A DNA stretch of 64,000 nt, from contig NZ_LZNS01000001.1 of the NCBI RefSeq assembly GCF_001984575.1, positions 5,965,464 through 6,029,463 on the forward strand, written 5' to 3'. Below the pieces are notes generated by a model, which did not search any database, was not told where the DNA came from, and was given only the letters and a program-made list of their open reading frames with translations. Position numbers and translations under genes: made by a program. This DNA comes from Streptomyces sp. MP131-18 (GTDB lineage Bacteria; Actinomycetota; Actinomycetes; Streptomycetales; Streptomycetaceae). The stretch's first letter is position 1. Each line of letters starts with the position of its first letter. Of the stretch, positions 34,143-41,477 are shown in pieces.

Positions 34143-34751
34143 ATGACCACCAACGATCAGCTCACGCCGGGCGCCCGGCGGATTCTCGACGTCGCGTCCG
34201 AGCTGTTCTACCGGCGCGGCATCCACACCGTCGGCGTCGACACCATCGCCGCCGAGTCAGGCGTCACCAAACGGACCCTGTACGACCGCTTCGGCTCCAA
34301 GGACGGCCTCGTCGTCTCCTACCTCGAAACCCGCGACCGCCGCTGGCGCGACATGATCACCGCCCGCCTCGACGCCGCGCAGGGCGACCCGCTGCGGCGC
34401 GTGCTGGTGCCGTTCGAGGTGATGCCCGAATGGCTCGGCGGGTCCGAGCGGGGATGCAGCTTCATCAACGCCTTCGCGGAGCTGCCCGAGCCGGAACACG
34501 AGGGACGGAAGATCATCGTGGCCGAGAAGAAGTGGCTGCACACGCTGTTCCACGAGCTGCTCACCGAGGCGGGCGCCCCGGACCCCGGCACCCTCGCCAC
34601 CCAGCTGCTCAGCCTCCACGAAGGCGCCATCGTCGCCACCGCCATCGCCGACGCGCCCGACGCCGCCGCGGCCGTCCACGCCGCCGCGGATGCGCTCGTG
34701 ACCGCCGTCCTCGGCGGCGCCGGCCCGTCCTCGGCTACCGGCCCGACCTGA
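34143..34751 (+). CDS. TetR-family regulator
   Basis: 202 aa. HTH HTVGVDTIAAESGVTKRTLYDRFGSKDGL is typical TetR. C-terminal GGSERGCSFINAFAELPEPEHEGRK contains the GC-F-N motif of the LmrA/YxaF-type TetR_C group. Divergent from the 57-aa gene, with duplicated ACAGATCTGT operators between. The 3' end overlaps the convergent coiled-coil gene by 17 bp. Ligand unknown. Confidence 0.88.
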   Translation: MTTNDQLTPGARRILDVASELFYRRGIHTVGVDTIAAESGVTKRTLYDRFGSKDGLVVSYLETRDRRWRDMITARLDAAQGDPLRRVLVPFEVMPEWLGGSERGCSFINAFAELPEPEHEGRKIIVAEKKWLHTLFHELLTEAGAPDPGTLATQLLSLHEGAIVATAIADAPDAAAAVHAAADALVTAVLGGAGPSSATGPT

Positions 34752-36075
34752 TGTCGTCCACCACCGCGGCCACCGCGCTGCGCACGGCCTCCAACTCCGT
34801 CAGGAACAGCCAGTAGTCCGGGTTGCGGCCCCCGTTCTCCAACGTGGCCACGGCCCGGTCCAGCCGCTCGACCGCCGCGTCCAGCGGCCGCGCGTGCCGC
34901 GGCTCGGGAATCGTCCGCCCCGTCATGGCCAGCCGCTGCGCGTCCCGCAGCACGAAGCGGGTCCTGTCGATCTCCTTGCGCGGATCGAACGACACCTCGT
35001 TCAATCGCCGCAGCCGCTCCCCGGCCGCCGACACCGCCTCGTCGGTGCGGCCGAGCAGCGCGTGCACCGTCGTCAGCCGGGCCGTCGCGTCCGCGAACCG
35101 CTGCTCGTCCCGCGCCCGCTGCGCCGCCGTGAGCACCTGCTCCGCCTGCCGCACCGACTGCGCCGCCTGCTCCGGCACCCGCTGGAGGTCCTGCCAGCAC
35201 GCCACGCTGAACCGGCGGCGCAGCTCGCTCAGCACCGGCTCCACCTTGCCGGCGCGCGTGATGATCGCCTCCGCCCGCGTCCGCAGGCTGAACAGCCGCC
35301 GGTCGATCTCCGCCGCCCGCTGCGGCAGCCGCGCCGCGTCCGCCGCGATCGACTCGGCCCGCCGCCGCACGTCCTCCGCCCGGCGGATCGTCGGCTTGAT
35401 GCCGTGCTGCCCCGCCCCCTCGTTCAGCCGCCGCAACTCAGGACCGAGCGCCGCCAGCGAAGCCGCGAGATCCTCCGCGCCGAGACCGGCGCCGCGCGCC
35501 GCGTCCAGCGCCTCCGTCGCCGCCCGCAGCGCCTGCCTGGCCCGCTCCACCGCCGGCGCCACCTGCGCCAGCTGCGACTCGGCCCGCTCGAGCAGCGGCC
35601 CCAGCGACTGCCCGAACCGCTCCAGATCCTGCCGGGTGCGCGCCAGCTCGTCGCGCGCCCCCAGCAGCTCCCGCGCCGCCCGCGACGCGCCCCCGGCGTC
35701 CAGGCCCTCCGCGTCCAGGTCGTGCGCGTCCATCGCGGTGATGTACGCCTGGCTGACCTGGTCGATCCGCTCGCCGAACGCCGCGAAATCCGCCGCGGCC
35801 CGCGCCGCCTGCCGTGTGTCGTCGGCCGCGGTGATCGTCTCCACGGTGATCCGCAGATCCCGCTGCGCGGTGTCAAGCTCGTAGAACGCGGCAGCCGCGG
35901 CGTCCTTCGCCTCCTGCGCCTCCGCCCGCAGATCCTCCACCCGCCCCCGCCCCCACCGGCGCGTCCCCCCACCGGTGAAAGCCGCGGGCAGCGCGGCACC
36001 CGCGAGGGCCAGCACGGACAGCGGCGGAAGCAGCAGGAGTGCGGCAAGCCGTTTCGCGGTGCGCGTCGCTGTCAC
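34735..36075 (-). CDS. Membrane-anchored coiled-coil protein
   Basis: 446 aa from the GTG at 36075, preceded by GGGGAG about eight bases upstream. A single N-terminal hydrophobic segment (LAALLLLPPLSVLALAGAALPAA) follows a short basic stretch; the remaining 400 residues are Ala/Arg/Glu-rich and strongly helical with heptad-like repeats (EAQEAKDAAAAAFYELDTAQRD, ERAESQLAQVAPAVERARQAL). A single Cys lies in FSVACWQDLQ. This looks like a structural or scaffold protein at the membrane; no family recognised. Downstream of the tRNA-Val promoter region but on the opposite strand. Confidence 0.7.
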   Translation of the reverse strand: MTATRTAKRLAALLLLPPLSVLALAGAALPAAFTGGGTRRWGRGRVEDLRAEAQEAKDAAAAAFYELDTAQRDLRITVETITAADDTRQAARAAADFAAFGERIDQVSQAYITAMDAHDLDAEGLDAGGASRAARELLGARDELARTRQDLERFGQSLGPLLERAESQLAQVAPAVERARQALRAATEALDAARGAGLGAEDLAASLAALGPELRRLNEGAGQHGIKPTIRRAEDVRRRAESIAADAARLPQRAAEIDRRLFSLRTRAEAIITRAGKVEPVLSELRRRFSVACWQDLQRVPEQAAQSVRQAEQVLTAAQRARDEQRFADATARLTTVHALLGRTDEAVSAAGERLRRLNEVSFDPRKEIDRTRFVLRDAQRLAMTGRTIPEPRHARPLDAAVERLDRAVATLENGGRNPDYWLFLTELEAVRSAVAAVVDDIRSGR

Positions 36076-36186
36076 GTGTCCCACTCCCCGCCGGTGGATT
36101 GGCCATGTGAGTACCACGGCCATTCTCCCACCAGCCTCACGAAGCGGGGGCAACCCGGCGTTTACTGCACGCCACGGACGGCCGTG

Positions 36187-36192
36187 TAGGCT
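36187..36192 (+). promoter_or_regulatory. tRNA-Val promoter -10
   Basis: TAGGCT matches the Streptomyces housekeeping -10. A weak TTTACT/TTACTG lies about 19-20 bp upstream as -35. The start would be about 8-10 bases before the mature tRNA. Confidence 0.55.
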
Positions 36193-36206
36193 GTGGCCCC
36201 GATCCA

Positions 36207-36281
36207 GGGTGCATAGCTCAGCGGTAGAGCGCCGCCCTTACAAGGCGGATGTCGGCGGTTCGAACCCGTCTGCACCCACCA
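36207..36281 (+). tRNA. tRNA-Val (anticodon TAC)
   Basis: Acceptor GGGTGCA pairs with TGCACCC; D-arm GCTC-AGCGGTA-GAGC; anticodon stem CCGCC/GGCGG with loop CTTACAA giving anticodon TAC (36239-36241); T-arm GGCGG-TTCGAAC-CCGTC. The CCA end is encoded (36279-36281). Reads GUA, a rare codon in this GC-rich genome. tRNA genes are common integration sites, and the sequence just downstream contains gene debris. Confidence 0.97.
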
Positions 36282-36344
36282 GGCAGTATGTCGCCTGCCG
36301 GCACTCTGGCGTGCGGTAAGAGTCCACACAGGGTCCACATCCCC

Positions 36345-36581
36345 ACGGCGCGGGTGATCGCCGCGGCGGCTCGGCCGCGGTCCTCCGACGCTCGCGACCC
36401 GGCCCGCGAAGCCGCGCGGAAACAGCTGTCCGCACTGACCGAACGGGAACTCGCCACCGCCCGGGCCATCGCGGACGGGCTTGGCAAGGGCAACCCGGCG
36501 GTCGCGGACCGGGTGCGGATCGCACTCCTGTTCCATGGTGTACCCAGCATCACCTGCATCAGGGGGTGCAGGCCCCCATGA
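36345..36581 (+). pseudogene. Remnant of a LuxR-type (NarL) regulator C-terminus
   Basis: The frame reads SALTERELATARAIADGLGKG directly joined to NPAVADRVRIALLFHGV. The first half is the start of a LuxR HTH (LTxRE...ADGL), the second its end (GVADRVRIALL). About 30 residues holding the recognition helix are missing between them, and no start or receiver domain precedes it. Hence an internally deleted fragment, 60 bp from the tRNA. Confidence 0.6.
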
Positions 36582-36635
36582 GGGCGGGGGGCAGGCGGCT
36601 GTCCCGCCGGCGCCGGGGGCCGAAGACTTGGCGGC

Positions 36636-37691
36636 ATGACGACGAGCACGGAGACGGTGTCCGCAGCGGCTGCTGAACCGGGGAGTGCGAAAGGCAGTGA
36701 CTTCGCCCGGCTGTCCCGGCGGATCGCCGCGGAGGGGCTGATGCGGCGGCGGCCGGGGTACTACGCGGTGCGGCTGTCCCTGGTGGCCACGGCGTTCCTG
36801 GGCGCCTGGGTGGCTTTCGCTCTGGTGGGGGACAGCTGGTGGCAGCTCGCCGTGGCGGCGTTCATGGCACTGGCCTTCGGGCAGGCCGCGCTGGTGATGC
36901 ACGATCTGGCGCACCGGCAGATCTTCTCCCGGCGGCGGCCGAGCGAGATTTGGGGCCGGCTGTTCGGGAATCTCGGGGTGGGCATGTCCTACGGCTGGTG
37001 GATGAACAAGCACACCCGGCACCACGCCAATCCCAATCACGAGGAACTGGACCCGGACGTCGCGCCCGACATCCTGGTGTGGTCGCAGGAACAGGCGCGG
37101 GCGGCACGGGGAATACCGCGTTTCATCGGCCGTGTGCAGGGCTGGATCTTCTTTCCGCTGCTGACTCTCGAGGGTTTCAACCTGCACGTCGCGAGCTTTC
37201 GGGCATTGCGCTCAACGCCGATGAAACGGCGTGGACTGGAAGGCGTGCTGCTGACCGCGCACGTGCTGATCTATCTGGGCGTGCTGTTCACCGTTCTGTC
37301 CCCTGGCAAAGCCGTGGCCTTCGTGCTGGTGCACCAGGCTCTCTTCGGCGTGTATCTGGGCTGCTGCTTCGCGCCGAACCACAAGGGCATGCCGACGCTC
37401 AAGGGTGACGATCGCCCGGACTTTCTGCGCCGCCAGGTGCTCACCTCGCGGAACGTCACGGGCAGCGTGTTCAAGGACATCGCGCTGGGCGGACTCAACT
37501 ACCAGATCGAGCACCACCTCTTCCCGTCGATGCCGACCCCGCACCTGCGCAGGGCCGCGCCGATCGTGAAGCAGTACTGCGCGGAGGTGGGCGTGCCCTA
37601 TCACGAGACGGGGCTGTTCGCCTCCTGGGGCGAGGCGGTCCGGCATCTGCACACCGTGGGCGTACCGATCCGGCAAGAGCCGCGTTCCTGA
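36636..37691 (+). CDS. Membrane fatty acid desaturase
   Basis: 351 aa. Two pairs of hydrophobic helices and the three histidine boxes of acyl-lipid/acyl-CoA desaturases: HDLAHRQ (HxxxH), HTRHHANPNH (HxxHH) and NYQIEHHLFP (QxxHH). Uses di-iron, O2 and electrons from ferredoxin to put a cis double bond in an acyl chain. Only a weak ribosome site precedes the ATG. It stands intact between gene remnants, so it may be part of transferred DNA; it is also the third lipid enzyme in the window. Confidence 0.9.
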   Translation: MTTSTETVSAAAAEPGSAKGSDFARLSRRIAAEGLMRRRPGYYAVRLSLVATAFLGAWVAFALVGDSWWQLAVAAFMALAFGQAALVMHDLAHRQIFSRRRPSEIWGRLFGNLGVGMSYGWWMNKHTRHHANPNHEELDPDVAPDILVWSQEQARAARGIPRFIGRVQGWIFFPLLTLEGFNLHVASFRALRSTPMKRRGLEGVLLTAHVLIYLGVLFTVLSPGKAVAFVLVHQALFGVYLGCCFAPNHKGMPTLKGDDRPDFLRRQVLTSRNVTGSVFKDIALGGLNYQIEHHLFPSMPTPHLRRAAPIVKQYCAEVGVPYHETGLFASWGEAVRHLHTVGVPIRQEPRS

Positions 37692-38028
37692 CCGCGACCG
37701 GGGGCGGCCATCGTGCGCGGGCCGCGGTGCGCAGGGCAGGCTCCCAGGGAGGGCCTGATGGCGCCTATCCGATCCCGTCATCCTCTCCGATCCTGTGCCG
37801 GGCAGTACGGCAAGCGCGTTGTTGCCTGCGGCAAGGGCCTCGTCCAGTTCGGCGGCTGCGGCCAGGATGCCTCCCAGGTGCACGTAACACCCCGGTCATG
37901 CTGTGCGCGAGAGGGAGCGCGAGAGCCGCACTTTTCGGCGGGCTGCCCGGACATGTGGCCGGCCGTTCGCGGATCTCGTGCGAGAGCCCCGGCCGCCGCA
38001 GTGACGGCCGGGACGCGGTGCTGTTCGT
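37692..38028. other. Gap with possible gene remnant
   Basis: 337 bp without a convincing intact gene. On the minus strand around 37790-37900 one frame reads HLGGILAAAAELDEALAAGN, an Ala/Leu helix reminiscent of a TPR or regulator fragment, but it lacks start, domain and continuation. Nothing else seen. Confidence 0.3.
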
Positions 38029-38205
38029 TCAGTCGGACGTCGGGGGGCGGCGGTCCGGCGGTAGCTCGTACATGAACGCGCGCATCGGGCGTGGTCCGCT
38101 GCGCTGTTTCGAGCGGCGGCGCTCCGCATAGACCCGCTCGACCATGTCGGCGTAGCGCGGATCGGCCCACTCACGCCGGTCGCCGTGGTCCTGCTGCGCG
38201 TTCAT
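38029..38205 (-). CDS. Small hypothetical protein
   Basis: 58 aa, charged (starts MNAQQDHGDRREWADPRYADMVERVYAERRR; shortened core WADPRYADMVERVYAE looks genuinely protein-like). Ribosome site is poor (GCGGGC before the ATG). It could be an intact small gene or the end of a decayed one, as the same frame stays open upstream into the remnant below. Function unknown. Confidence 0.4.
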   Translation of the reverse strand: MNAQQDHGDRREWADPRYADMVERVYAERRRSKQRSGPRPMRAFMYELPPDRRPPTSD

Positions 38206-38945
38206 CGCTGCCCGCTTTCCGCGTCCGTACCGGTCAGACCGTACCGGCCGGGGCCGGTGCGGGGTCCGCCTTCCGCGGATTGCCGCCAGGCCCGATCGGG
38301 ATGCCCGCCGGTCCGGGGGAGTGCTGCGCCTGGGGCTCCGACCTGGATCGGGTCGTCGTCGGGACCGCGCCACAGATCCTGGTCGACTGGCGTTGGTGGT
38401 GCGGGTGAGCCAGTCCGGGGAGTGGGTCTCCCGCGTGCTTTCGGGGCGCTGAGGAACGTGGTGCGCGAACTGACCCAGGCGGTCGAGGACCAAGGCGGGC
38501 CGGCTCTCGTCGACGGCCAGGGATGGTGCGAGGGGCAGTTCGGTCTGCGCGGCCGTGGCGACGAACGCAAGGGCCTGGTCGACGATACGTTCGGCGATGT
38601 CCGTCCGCTCGCGCCTGCGTCCCGGCCGGTGGCTGCCGCCACCGTCGCCCGTGGCGACCACGTCGTGATCGGGGGCGAGACGTTCGCCGTCGTCGACATG
38701 ACGGGTGGTGTTCGCGACTGGTGCATCACTGGTCATGATGCGTACCACCACCCTGTGGGCCGGGCTCCCACTCGGGTGCGATAGCTTGCGGGTATGCGTT
38801 CCTGACTATGCCCACCCCCATGTGCGCGGCGTGTTGCCCCGTGGGGGAAGTGCCAGCAGATCAGATCTTTCCTGCCCTTATCTCTTCCGCCGGGCCCCCG
38901 CTCGTGGCGGGACCAATGGCAGAACACCCCCTCACGGAGACGAAC
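38206..38945. other. Degenerate region before the SDR gene
   Basis: 740 bp without an intact gene apart from the minus-strand remnant at 38430-38620. On the plus strand near 38640-38710 a frame reads VARGDHVVIGGETFAVVDM, which resembles the start of small Streptomyces beta-barrel proteins but is cut short. Together these suggest a mosaic of decayed genes. Confidence 0.35.
38430..38620 (-). pseudogene. Remnant resembling a glycine-rich-domain protein family of Streptomyces
   Basis: Minus-strand frame contains AERIVDQALAFVATAA, LPLAPSLAVD and GQFAHHVPQ in order. To my knowledge this order occurs in a Streptomyces family where the middle reads GWHTFILYTREYAEFC; here that stretch is replaced by unrelated residues, as by frameshift and decay. 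There is no good start, and the N-terminal part is missing. Confidence 0.4.
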
Positions 38946-39728
38946 GTGATCGATACCCGGCTCGAAGGCAAGAACGTCTTGGTCACCGGTGGCGCAGGGA
39001 ACATCGGTGCGGCAATCAGCCGTGCTTTCGCGGTGCAGGGGGCGCGGGTGGCGATTCACTATCTCGCGCAGGACCTTCCGGCCCCGGAGGGTGCGGATTG
39101 GGGCCACATCACGCCCGTCCCGGGTGAAGCCGGGAAGCTGGCACAGGAACTCGGCAACGGCTCGGTGGCCATCAGCGCGGATCTGTCCCGGCCTGACGGG
39201 GCGCGCCAGTTGGCGGTGGCGGCCGCGGAACGCCTCGGCTCGATCGACGTGCTGGTCAACAACGCGGCCCACTGCGAGACGCCGGACACCGTCGACGCCC
39301 TGACCCCTGATTCGCTGGAACGGCACTACCGGGTGAACACCATCGCGCCGGCGCTCCTCATCGCCGAGGCGGCACGGCTGCGCAGCGGCGATCAGCCGCT
39401 GTCCATCGTCAACATCTCGACCGACGCCGCCAGAGCGTTCCCCGGGCAGATCGGCTACGGAACGTCCAAGGCGGCCCTGGAGGCACTCACCCGGGCCACC
39501 GCGCTGGACCTGGCCGGTCGGGGTGTCCGCGTGAATGCCGTCGCACCGGGTCCGGTGCAGACCGGGTGGATCGGAGAGGATCTCATCGCCCAGGCGACAG
39601 CGATCGTGCCCATGGGGCGGGTGGGCGAACCGGAGGACATCGCGGACGCCGTGGTCTTCCTGGCCTCCCACCAGGCCCGCTGGATCACCGGACAAGTCCT
39701 CCAGGTGGCCGGCGGACACGCTCTCTGA
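38946..39728 (+). CDS. Short-chain dehydrogenase/reductase (SDR)
   Basis: 260 aa from the GTG at 38946, with GGAGA five bases upstream. Cofactor motif TGGAGNIG near residue 15, NNA motif (VLVNNAAH), catalytic Ser and the YGTSK motif (Tyr-x-x-x-Lys; NISTDAARAFPGQIGYGTSK), then the PGPVQTGW loop. Oxidises or reduces an alcohol/ketone with NAD(P). It lies 111 bp before the AhpD-like gene on the same strand, possibly co-transcribed. Substrate unknown. Confidence 0.88.
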   Translation: MIDTRLEGKNVLVTGGAGNIGAAISRAFAVQGARVAIHYLAQDLPAPEGADWGHITPVPGEAGKLAQELGNGSVAISADLSRPDGARQLAVAAAERLGSIDVLVNNAAHCETPDTVDALTPDSLERHYRVNTIAPALLIAEAARLRSGDQPLSIVNISTDAARAFPGQIGYGTSKAALEALTRATALDLAGRGVRVNAVAPGPVQTGWIGEDLIAQATAIVPMGRVGEPEDIADAVVFLASHQARWITGQVLQVAGGHAL

Positions 39729-39839
39729 CTGCGCCGGTCCGTTCCCCGCGGCGGCGTCCTCCCCGACCAGCGGCTGTCACATCTGATCGGGCTGCGGCGT
39801 CAGAGGTGCGTACCCACCGACAACGCGGAGGAGCTGGCC

Positions 39840-40313
39840 ATGGAAGCTCGTTTGAACCTCATGCAGATCCCGGGCGCGGCCAAGTTCGGGAAGCAACTCG
39901 CAGCCGCCGACCATACGTTCCCCCGCTCGACGGTGCCGGGCACGACGCTGGAGCTGGTGAAGATCCGCGCCAGCCAGATCAACGGCTGCGGGTTCTGCAC
40001 GGACATGCACACCAAGGAGGCCGCGCAGGCGGGGGAGACCTCGGTACGTCTGAACCTCATCGCGACCTGGCGGGAGGCCAAGGTCTTCACCGGCGCCGAG
40101 CGTGCGGCCCTGGAGCTGACGGAGCAGGGCACCCGTATCGCGGACGCCGCCGGCGGGGTCGCGGACGAGGTCTGGGCGAACGCCGCCACGTACTACGACG
40201 AGGACCAGCTCGCCGCCCTGGTGTGCGCGATCGCCCTCATCAATGCCTTCAACCGCCTGAACGTCCTCGTCCAGCAGCCCGCCGGGGACTACCAGCCCGG
40301 CCAGTTCGGGTAA
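39840..40313 (+). CDS. Carboxymuconolactone decarboxylase / AhpD-like protein
   Basis: 157 aa all-helical protein with the AhpD-type CxxC motif INGCGFCTDMHTKEA (proton-relay His after the second Cys), at about residue 50. This group are alkylhydroperoxidases using the redox Cys pair. GGAGG lies nine bases before the ATG. It may act with the preceding SDR in clearing a peroxide or carbonyl. Confidence 0.85.
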   Translation: MEARLNLMQIPGAAKFGKQLAAADHTFPRSTVPGTTLELVKIRASQINGCGFCTDMHTKEAAQAGETSVRLNLIATWREAKVFTGAERAALELTEQGTRIADAAGGVADEVWANAATYYDEDQLAALVCAIALINAFNRLNVLVQQPAGDYQPGQFG

Positions 40314-40576
40314 CGGGGGCCACCCTCGGCCGGGCGTGGTCGCGGTATTGCCGCACCAGGCCGTCGGTGACCGTGCCCACGACGCGCCGGAATGCCATGG
40401 GGTCCGGCTTTCCGGTGCCGTCCCGGCGCGGGCCGAGCGCGGCCCGGGGGCGGCCAAGGGGCGCGCGGGCTAGGCTGGGGGCGGTCGGCCATGCGTTGCG
40501 ATCGACGGACGGGTGTAATCCGCATTATTCTTCGGCCCGTTGATCCACAGTTCAACCAGCCAAGAGGGGCGTGCCC

Positions 40577-41377
40577 GTGAACGGCGACTCGCCGGTCGTT
40601 CCCCGGACCGACCGACCGCATTCGGCCCGGATGTACGACTACCTGCTGGGCGGCAGGGACCACTACGCGGCGGACAGCGAGGCCGCGGACAAGGCGCTGG
40701 CGTCGGCCCCCACGCTGCGCATCGCCGCCCAGGAGAACCGCAAGTTCATCGCCCGCGTCGTGCGCCACCTCGTGCAGGAGGTCGGGATTCGCCAGTTCCT
40801 CGATCTCGGGCCCGGGCTGCCCACGTCCCAGAACGTGCACCAGGTCGCGCAGGAGGTCGAGCCCGAGACCCGCGTCGTGTACGTGGACAACGATCCGATC
40901 GTGCTCGCGTTCGGCGGGGCCATGCTGGAGCAGAACGAGCGCACCACCGTCGTGCGCGGCGACATCCGTGACCCGCTCGCCGTGCTGCACCACCCGCGCA
41001 CCCGCGAGCAGTTGGATCTGTCCCGGCCGGTGGGCGTGCTCGCGGTGGCGGTGCTCCACTTCATAGGGGACGACGAGGACCCGGCGGGCATCGTGCGCGC
41101 ACTCACCGGAAGCCTGGCGCCCGGCAGCCACTTCGTGCTGTCGCACGGCACCGCCGACCTCTCCGCCGAGGCGGCGATGGGGGTACAGGCCGCCTACCGT
41201 TCGCACGGGGTGCCGCTGACGCTGCGCAGCAAGGAGCGGTTCACGGAGCTCTTCGCGGGTCTCGACCTGATCGATCCCGGGATACAGGTCGTCTCCGAAT
41301 GGCGCGCCACCGAGCCGCCGGAGGAGCGGCCCTCGCACGCCGACGTCTCCTGGTACGGCGGTGTCGCCAGACTGTGA
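40577..41377 (+). CDS. DUF574 SAM-dependent methyltransferase
   Basis: 266 aa. I choose the second of two GTGs (40577) because GAGGGG is about seven bases away; the first (40571) abuts it. N-terminal ARMYDYLLGGRDHYAAD and FLDLGPGLPTSQNVHQVA (SAM-binding motif I), VYVDNDPIVLA (acidic end of beta 2), GVLAVAVLHFI. This is the DUF574 (Methyltransf_19) family, greatly expanded in Streptomyces, often next to regulators; target unknown. Precedes the lanthipeptide genes by 100 bp but need not belong to them. Confidence 0.88.
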   Translation: MNGDSPVVPRTDRPHSARMYDYLLGGRDHYAADSEAADKALASAPTLRIAAQENRKFIARVVRHLVQEVGIRQFLDLGPGLPTSQNVHQVAQEVEPETRVVYVDNDPIVLAFGGAMLEQNERTTVVRGDIRDPLAVLHHPRTREQLDLSRPVGVLAVAVLHFIGDDEDPAGIVRALTGSLAPGSHFVLSHGTADLSAEAAMGVQAAYRSHGVPLTLRSKERFTELFAGLDLIDPGIQVVSEWRATEPPEERPSHADVSWYGGVARL

Positions 41378-41400
41378 GGGGAATGTGTGTGTTCTGCACG

Positions 41401-41440
41401 CCCCCGACGTGACACCGGTGACTGTCTGACCAGCCTCCCG
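41401..41440. promoter_or_regulatory. Repeat element upstream of the LanKC gene
   Basis: GTGACACCGGTGAC at 41409-41422 holds a direct GTGAC repeat and a central CACCGGTG palindrome (41413-41420), with another GTCAC at 41458-41462. Located 55-70 bp before the lanthipeptide synthetase start, suitable for the RamR-like activator encoded at the cluster end. Binding is inferred from position only. Confidence 0.4.
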
Positions 41441-41477
41441 CCGTGGAAACCTCATTGTCACTTCCCGAGGGAGGGCA

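Noticed and set aside
36207..36281. tRNA 3' end as attL of an integrated element
   Set aside because: I saw no second copy of the tRNA 3' end and no integrase gene in the window, so only past integration is suggested.
36249..36581. Functional small LuxR regulator
   Set aside because: The recognition helix is deleted and there is no receiver domain or clear ribosome site.
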